Both the position numbers and the translations under genes were made by a program. The notes under the pieces are model-generated. The model ran no database searches. It was not told the origin of the DNA and worked only from the letters and a program-made list of their open reading frames with translations. From the NCBI RefSeq assembly GCF_020216025.1, contig NZ_JAIWNC010000025.1, forward strand, positions 111,781 to 175,780: 64,000 nucleotides of DNA, in the 5' to 3' direction. The stretch comes from Jidongwangia harbinensis. GTDB lineage: Bacteria > Actinomycetota > Actinomycetes > Mycobacteriales > Micromonosporaceae. Shown piece by piece: positions 60,151 to 64,000 of this stretch. Numbering within the stretch: the stretch's first letter is position 1; every line of letters begins with the position of its first letter.

Positions 60151-61161
60151 ATGATGCCTGACCGCCCGTTCCGCCGAGCCGCCCTGACCGTCGCCGCCGC
60201 CGTGGCGATCGCCCCCGCCCTCGTCGCACCGGCGTCCGCGACCGGCCGCGGTGCCGCGCCGGACGACTGTTCCCGTCCGCCGGCCGCCGGGGACACCACC
60301 GTCGACGTGGACTTCGACGGCCGGAGCTATCCGGTCCTCGTCCACGTACCCGCGGCCCTCTCCGGCACCGCCCGGGTCCCGCTGGTGCTCAACCTGCACG
60401 GCAGCAGCGGCAACGGGGCGGGCCAGATGGACTACACCGGGTTGCGCGCGGTGGCCGGCGAGAACGGCTTCGTCGTGGCGGCGCCGGACGGCGCGATCCC
60501 GCTGCCGCAGAACCCGATGCCGGCCGGCGGCAGCTGGGCGTGGAACGTGCCGGGCGTGCCCACCACCGCCGGTCAGTTGCCGCCCCCGGACGCCCGGGAC
60601 GACGTGCGGTATCTCGGCCGGGTGATCGACGTGGTGTCCGCGCGGTTCTGCACGGATCTGCGGCGTACCTATTCCACCGGGCACTCCGGCGGTGGGCGGA
60701 TGTCGTCCGCGCTGGCCTGCCACCTCTCCGGACGGATCGCGGCCATCGCCGCGGGCGCCGGGCTGCGGGCCGGCCGGCCCGACCCGGACGACGTGAGCGT
60801 GCCCGAGGTGGAGGACTGCCGTCCCGGGCGTCCGGTGCCGGTGCTGACCTGGCACGGGCAGCAGGACTCGGTCAACCCCTACCCGGGCAGCGGCGACCTC
60901 CGGTGGGGCTACTCCGTACCGGTGGCCGCACAGACCTGGGCGCGACTGAACGGGTGCCGGTCCGGCCCGCAGGCCACGATCGTCACCGCGCAGGTGACCC
61001 GGCTGGCGTACACCGACTGCCGGCGCGGGGCCGAGGTGGTGCTTTACCGGATCAGCAACGGAGGGCACGTATGGCCCGGAGCGAGCGAACCGGGCACCGA
61101 GCTCGACGCCTCGCGAACCCTCTGGGACTTCTTCGCACGCTTCCGCCTTCCCAACGGGTAA
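60151..61161 (+). CDS. Secreted PHB-depolymerase-type esterase
   Basis: A 336-residue exported esterase of the LpqC/PHB-depolymerase family. A Sec signal (FRRAALTVAAAVAIAPALVAPASA) covers about residues 6-31. The fold has HGSSGNGAGQMD (oxyanion region), the nucleophile in TGHSGGGRMSSALACH, the catalytic Asp in WHGQQDSVNPY and His in NGGHVWPG. Six Cys residues suggest disulfides. Such enzymes include feruloyl esterases and polyester depolymerases, consistent with the other secreted polysaccharide enzymes here. Two ATGs (60151, 60154) are adjacent. Confidence 0.9.
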   Translation: MMPDRPFRRAALTVAAAVAIAPALVAPASATGRGAAPDDCSRPPAAGDTTVDVDFDGRSYPVLVHVPAALSGTARVPLVLNLHGSSGNGAGQMDYTGLRAVAGENGFVVAAPDGAIPLPQNPMPAGGSWAWNVPGVPTTAGQLPPPDARDDVRYLGRVIDVVSARFCTDLRRTYSTGHSGGGRMSSALACHLSGRIAAIAAGAGLRAGRPDPDDVSVPEVEDCRPGRPVPVLTWHGQQDSVNPYPGSGDLRWGYSVPVAAQTWARLNGCRSGPQATIVTAQVTRLAYTDCRRGAEVVLYRISNGGHVWPGASEPGTELDASRTLWDFFARFRLPNG

Positions 61162-61165
61162 CGCA

Positions 61166-61179
61166 TTGACCTGGGTCAA
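61166..61179. promoter_or_regulatory. Crp-like dyad upstream of the RCC1 gene
   Basis: TTGACCTGGGTCAA is a 6+6 bp dyad around TG. Its inner 12 bases are identical to those of the Crp-like site at 52711-52722. It lies 188 bp before the RCC1 gene, just after the esterase stop. Confidence 0.45.
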
Positions 61180-61241
61180 CTCCCAAAGACCCATACTTAC
61201 GGCAGTAACGGGTCCTTTCCCTGGTCGTTAGCGGTCAAACC

Positions 61242-61255
61242 CTGAACCGGTTCAG
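61242..61255. promoter_or_regulatory. 14-bp palindrome upstream of the RCC1 gene
   Basis: CTGAACCGGTTCAG is a perfect 14-bp palindrome centred on CG, 111 bp before the RCC1 gene start. Its form fits a LacI-family operator. The 205-bp intergenic region around it is AT-richer than average. Confidence 0.5.
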
Positions 61256-61366
61256 CATTGCCACTAGTCAATCTCTAAAGACGCTGCTATGAAATGGTAG
61301 GTCGTTCGCGACCCGGGGCAACGACGCCACCCACCGTCCGGCATCGATCGCGCTTGGGGACAACAC

Positions 61367-62560
61367 ATGAGTAGATTTCATAAAGGTCGGCTGCTCGCTC
61401 GAGGGAGGCGTGCCGCGCGAGCGATCATGGTCGTCGTGGCGGCCGGCAGCGCAATCGCGATGACCGCCCTGGGCCTCACCGCCGGCCCGGCAGCGGCCGC
61501 CCCGACACCCTCGAGCGTCGCCGCCGGCTACTCGCACACCTGCGCGGTCCGCACCGGCGGAACGCTCTGGTGCTGGGGCAGCAACGGCGTCGGCCAGCTC
61601 GGCAACGGCACCAACACCGCCTCCACCACCCCGGTCCAGGTCGGCGACGCCACCACCTGGGCCAGCATCGACGCCGGCACGAGCTACAGCTGCGCGATCC
61701 GGACCGACGGCAGCCTGTGGTGCTGGGGCAGCAACGGCAACGGCCAGCTCGCGGACGGCACCACCGACAACCGCAACGCACCGGTCCGCGTCGGCGACGC
61801 CACCAACTGGGCCAACGTCAGCGCCGGCGACAGTCACACCTGCGCGGTCCGCACCGACGGCAGCCTGTGGTGCTGGGGCTTCAACCGGCACGGACAGCTC
61901 GGCATCGGCGGCAGCGTGTACTACACGACCACACCGACCCGGGTCGGCACCGCGACCACCTGGTCGGGCGTCACCACCGGCAACGCGCACACCTGCGCCG
62001 TCCGCACCGACGGCACGCTCTGGTGCTGGGGCAACAACGGCAACGGCCAGCTCGGCGGCGGCTCCCTGAGCTACCGCGCCACGCCGGGGCAGGTCGGGAC
62101 CGCCACCTCGTGGTCCGACGTGACCGCCGGATCCACGTACACCTGCGCCGTGCGCACCGACCGCACGCTCTGGTGCTGGGGCGCCAACGGCTACGGGCAG
62201 CTGGGTACCGGCAACACCACGTTCCAGCCCACGCCGGTCCAGGCCGGCAGCGTCGCCACCTGGACCCGGGTGAACGCGAGCTTCAGCACGACGTGCGCGA
62301 CCCGTACCGACGGCAGCCTCTGGTGCTGGGGCAACAACATGGCCGGGCAGCTGGGCGACGGCACCACCACCCACCGGTCCGCTCCCGTCCGGGTCGGCCA
62401 GGCCACCAGCTGGACCGGCAGCTTCGTCGTCACGTACCACACCTGCGGTGCCCAGAGCGGTGGCAACCTGTGGTGCTGGGGCAACAACCTGTCCGGACAG
62501 CTGGGCGACGGCACCACCACCGACCGTTCCACGCCGGCCCAGGTCAGCCTGCCGAGCTGA
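61367..62560 (+). CDS. Secreted RCC1-repeat beta-propeller protein
   Basis: A 397-residue exported protein. A long signal peptide (basic start SRFHKGRLLARGRRAARA, then IMVVVAAGSAIAMTALGLTAG) covers residues 1-45. Seven RCC1 repeats of about 50 residues follow, each with HTCAVRTDGSLWCWGSNGNGQLG as core, which form a seven-bladed propeller. The two Cys residues in each repeat (HTCAV...LWCW) suggest disulfides, as in extracellular versions. No catalytic domain is seen; adhesion or inhibitor binding is possible. The ATG at 61367 is used. Confidence 0.9.
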   Translation: MSRFHKGRLLARGRRAARAIMVVVAAGSAIAMTALGLTAGPAAAAPTPSSVAAGYSHTCAVRTGGTLWCWGSNGVGQLGNGTNTASTTPVQVGDATTWASIDAGTSYSCAIRTDGSLWCWGSNGNGQLADGTTDNRNAPVRVGDATNWANVSAGDSHTCAVRTDGSLWCWGFNRHGQLGIGGSVYYTTTPTRVGTATTWSGVTTGNAHTCAVRTDGTLWCWGNNGNGQLGGGSLSYRATPGQVGTATSWSDVTAGSTYTCAVRTDRTLWCWGANGYGQLGTGNTTFQPTPVQAGSVATWTRVNASFSTTCATRTDGSLWCWGNNMAGQLGDGTTTHRSAPVRVGQATSWTGSFVVTYHTCGAQSGGNLWCWGNNLSGQLGDGTTTDRSTPAQVSLPS

Positions 62561-62595
62561 CCAACCAAGCCTGAGTCCCCCCGGCCGCGCCGTCG

Positions 62596-62628
62596 GCCGG
62601 CACCTCCTCCCCCAGCGGTGGTGCCGGT
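62596..62628 (+). terminator. Hairpin after the RCC1 gene
   Basis: GCCGGCACC (62596-62604) pairs with GGTGCCGGT (62620-62628), with one G-T pair, around a 15-nt loop. TTTT follows about 10 bases later. Confidence 0.5.
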
Positions 62629-62689
62629 CGGCGACGCGGTTTTCTCGTCTTCCTCGTAGGCTGGCGGCATCCGCGACGTCCGCCGGGCC

Positions 62690-63418
62690 GTGGTGGTCGA
62701 CGGCGAGCCGGTGGAGCTGGAGGCCGAGGTGCCGGAGACGACCGTGACCGACCCGACGGTGGCCGAGGTGATGGCCGAGCTGGCCGCGCTCGAGGACCCG
62801 AAGGCGCGCGAGGTGAACGCCCGGCACGGCGACGACCACGGCGTGAACCTGGGCAGTCTGCGCGCGCTCGCCAAGCGACTGAAGACGCAGCCGGAGCTCG
62901 CGCGCCGGCTCTGGGCGACGGACGACACCGCGGCGAAGCTGTTGGCGCTGCTGATCTGCCGCCCGAAGGCGTTCACCCGGGACGAACTGGACGCCATGCT
63001 GCGCGGGGCGCGCACTCCGAAGGTGCACGACTGGCTGGTCAACTACGTGGTCAAGAAGAGCTCGCACGCCGAGGAACTGCGGGTGGCGTGGTTCGCCGAT
63101 CCGGACCCGGTGGTGGCGAGCGCCGGCTGGGCGCTGACCACCGAACGGGTGGCGAAGAAGCCCGAGGGCCTCGACCTGGCGGGCCTGCTCGACGTCATCG
63201 AGGCCGAGATGCGGGACGCCCCGGACCGCCTGCAGTGGGCGATGAACCACTGCCTGGCGCAGATCGGGATCGAGCACGCCGGGCTCCGCGCCCGCGCGCT
63301 CGACATCGGCGAGCGCCTGGAAGTGCTCAAGGACTACCCCACTCCGCCGAACTGCACGTCGCCGTTCGCACCGATCTGGATCAACGAGATGGTGCGGCGA
63401 CAGCACGACGCTCCGTAA
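62690..63418 (+). CDS. DNA alkylation repeat (AlkD-like) protein
   Basis: A 242-residue all-helical protein of the DNA alkylation-repeat family. After a leader of uncertain start, VAEVMAELAALEDPKAREVNARHGDD begins the recognisable repeat region, followed by GSLRALAKRLKTQPELARRLWAT and HDWLVNYVVKK (the D-x-x-V-N-x-V motif) and LQWAMNHCLAQIGIEH. AlkD glycosylases excise bulky alkylated bases; this member may instead be a structural relative with unknown ligand. The GTG at 62690 is the longest start; a GTG at about 62743 would fit family proteins better. It has no signal peptide. Confidence 0.8.
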   Translation: MVVDGEPVELEAEVPETTVTDPTVAEVMAELAALEDPKAREVNARHGDDHGVNLGSLRALAKRLKTQPELARRLWATDDTAAKLLALLICRPKAFTRDELDAMLRGARTPKVHDWLVNYVVKKSSHAEELRVAWFADPDPVVASAGWALTTERVAKKPEGLDLAGLLDVIEAEMRDAPDRLQWAMNHCLAQIGIEHAGLRARALDIGERLEVLKDYPTPPNCTSPFAPIWINEMVRRQHDAP

Positions 63419-63469
63419 GTTTCGGCAAACATTCTGCCAATGCCGCTGCGGGCGCCATCGAGTCTTCGA

Positions 63470-63481
63470 AAACTGTAGTTT
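63470..63481. promoter_or_regulatory. AAACT-GT-AGTTT dyad upstream of xylanase
   Basis: AAACT and AGTTT form a perfect 5+5 bp dyad around GT in the AT-richer leader region before the GH11 gene. Its role is unknown. Confidence 0.35.
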
Positions 63482-63558
63482 GCACCCGGGATGCATACAT
63501 CGCGCCTGAGCAGCGGTTATGGCCTCCAAGCCGACCCCCGTGCGCTCTCGATATTTCC

Positions 63559-63568
63559 GAAACATTTC
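63559..63568. promoter_or_regulatory. GAAA-N2-TTTC box upstream of GH11 xylanase
   Basis: GAAACATTTC, flanked by C and C, lies 153 bp before the xylanase ATG. The same GAAA-N2-TTTC core precedes the rhamnogalacturonan lyase (6658-6667). GTTGT-TG-ACAAC, a further 5+5 bp dyad overlapping a TTGACA hexamer, lies at 63574-63585. I see no clear -10 hexamer. Confidence 0.5.
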
Positions 63569-63641
63569 CGGAAGTTGTTGACAACAGGACAGCCGCCGAG
63601 CCAGGCTCTGCAACGACCGGCCTCGATGGCCCAAACCCCGT

Positions 63642-63694
63642 CACGGGTACGGCAACCAACGGCATCCCCACTTGGCCGGGTTGTCGTACCCGTG
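63642..63694 (+). promoter_or_regulatory. Long 5'-leader hairpin before the xylanase ribosome-binding site
   Basis: The arms 63642-63657 and 63679-63694 (CACGGGTACGGCAACC on the left) pair over 16 bp with one G-U, around a 21-nt loop. The hairpin ends about 15 bases before the AGGAGGAG ribosome-binding site. It could protect the mRNA or act on transcription. Confidence 0.55.
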
Positions 63695-63720
63695 GGGCTG
63701 ATCCCCAGGAGGAGCACCAC

Positions 63721-64000
63721 ATGACCGAAGACCTCGCCCCGCCGAGGGGCCGCCGCCGCAGAGGCATCCGCATGCTCATCGGCGCCGCCTGCGCCGCAGC
63801 GGTCGCCGTCTCCGGCGTGACGCTGGCCGGCAACGCCCACGCCGAGGCCGACCGCCAGCTCTCCTCGAACACGACCGGTACCCACAACGGGTTCTACTTC
63901 TCGTTCTGGAAGGACAGCGGCGACGCCAGCATGACGCTGCGCGAGAACGGCCGCTACACCAGCCAGTGGAGCAGGAGCACCAACAACTGGGTCGGCGGCA
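63721..64000 (+). CDS. GH11 endo-1,4-beta-xylanase (C terminus outside window)
   Basis: The first 93 residues of a secreted xylanase. A twin-arginine-like signal (PRGRRRRGIRMLIGAACAAAVAVSG) covers residues 8-41, and the mature part has the GH11 start NTTGTHNGFYFSFWKDSG followed by ASMTLRENGRYTSQWSRSTNNWVGG, which are conserved strands B2-B3 in family 11. The catalytic Glu residues would lie beyond the right edge. The ATG at 63721 has AGGAGGAG 7 bases upstream. A long hairpin and a GAAA-N2-TTTC box precede it. It joins the CBM2-PL11 lyase as part of a plant-cell-wall-degrading set. Confidence 0.9.
   Translation, partial: MTEDLAPPRGRRRRGIRMLIGAACAAAVAVSGVTLAGNAHAEADRQLSSNTTGTHNGFYFSFWKDSGDASMTLRENGRYTSQWSRSTNNWVGG

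Overview
This 64-kb window is GC-rich chromosomal DNA from an actinomycete. The codon bias, many GTG starts, ECF sigma factors, a HAIR/HspR-type heat-shock site, an actinobacterial narGHJI-narK locus, and secreted plant-polysaccharide enzymes fit a soil or litter member of the Micromonosporaceae (Actinoplanes-like). That placement is an inference from gene content. I see no tRNA, rRNA, CRISPR array, insertion sequence or prophage.

Layout. 1-3.8 kb: the end of an FtsX-like ABC permease, a small PASTA protein and an aldo/keto reductase. 3.8-9 kb: a secreted lysozyme-fold/VCBS-repeat protein, then a LacI regulator divergent from a secreted CBM2-rhamnogalacturonan lyase. 9-13.6 kb: a TetR/serine-hydrolase pair with matching operator sequences, an orphan membrane protein, a MarR regulator and a secreted HAF-repeat protein. 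13.6-16.1 kb: phosphoketolase. 16.8-24.7 kb: a complete respiratory nitrate reductase operon with its transporter (narG-H-J-I-K, minus strand).

24.8-35.2 kb is the most interesting part. It is a compact minus-strand gene set for an azol(in)e-containing RiPP (TOMM/LAP). It starts with a 69-residue precursor with an acidic leader and a Gly/Cys-rich, microcin B17-like core. A hairpin follows, then a GT2 glycosyltransferase with a degenerate methyltransferase-like tail, an ABC ATPase, two ABC-2 permeases, a double nitroreductase domain fused in frame to a TauD/CAS-like Fe/2OG oxygenase, an E1-like leader-binding protein, and a YcaO cyclodehydratase ending in a Pro-rich PFPHPFP tail. The biosynthetic genes overlap or abut by a few bases, so they look like one transcript. 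Expected chemistry: azolines from Cys/Ser (E1-like + YcaO), oxidation to azoles (nitroreductase), hydroxylation or desaturation (Fe/2OG), possible glycosylation (GT2), and export (ABC).

35.5-45.3 kb: a TetR regulator, a cytidylate-kinase-like protein, then a sugar-acid locus with beta-glucuronidase, GPH-type symporter, a LarA-family nickel-pincer racemase/epimerase, a LacI regulator, and the cofactor genes larE-larB-larC. 45.3-50 kb: small regulator/enzyme pairs (XRE-cupin/epoxide-hydrolase-like; MarR/FAD monooxygenase; TetR; DinB). 50-56.5 kb: a MerR-PP2C fusion, two ECF sigma loci with membrane or secreted partners, a SnoaL-like protein, an Hsp20 gene under a sigma70 promoter with HAIR operator, and a Nudix hydrolase. 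56.5-64 kb: GNAT, SRPBCC, LppX-type lipoprotein, chemoreceptor, PHB-depolymerase-type esterase, secreted RCC1-repeat protein, DNA-alkylation-repeat protein, and the start of a GH11 xylanase running off the right edge.
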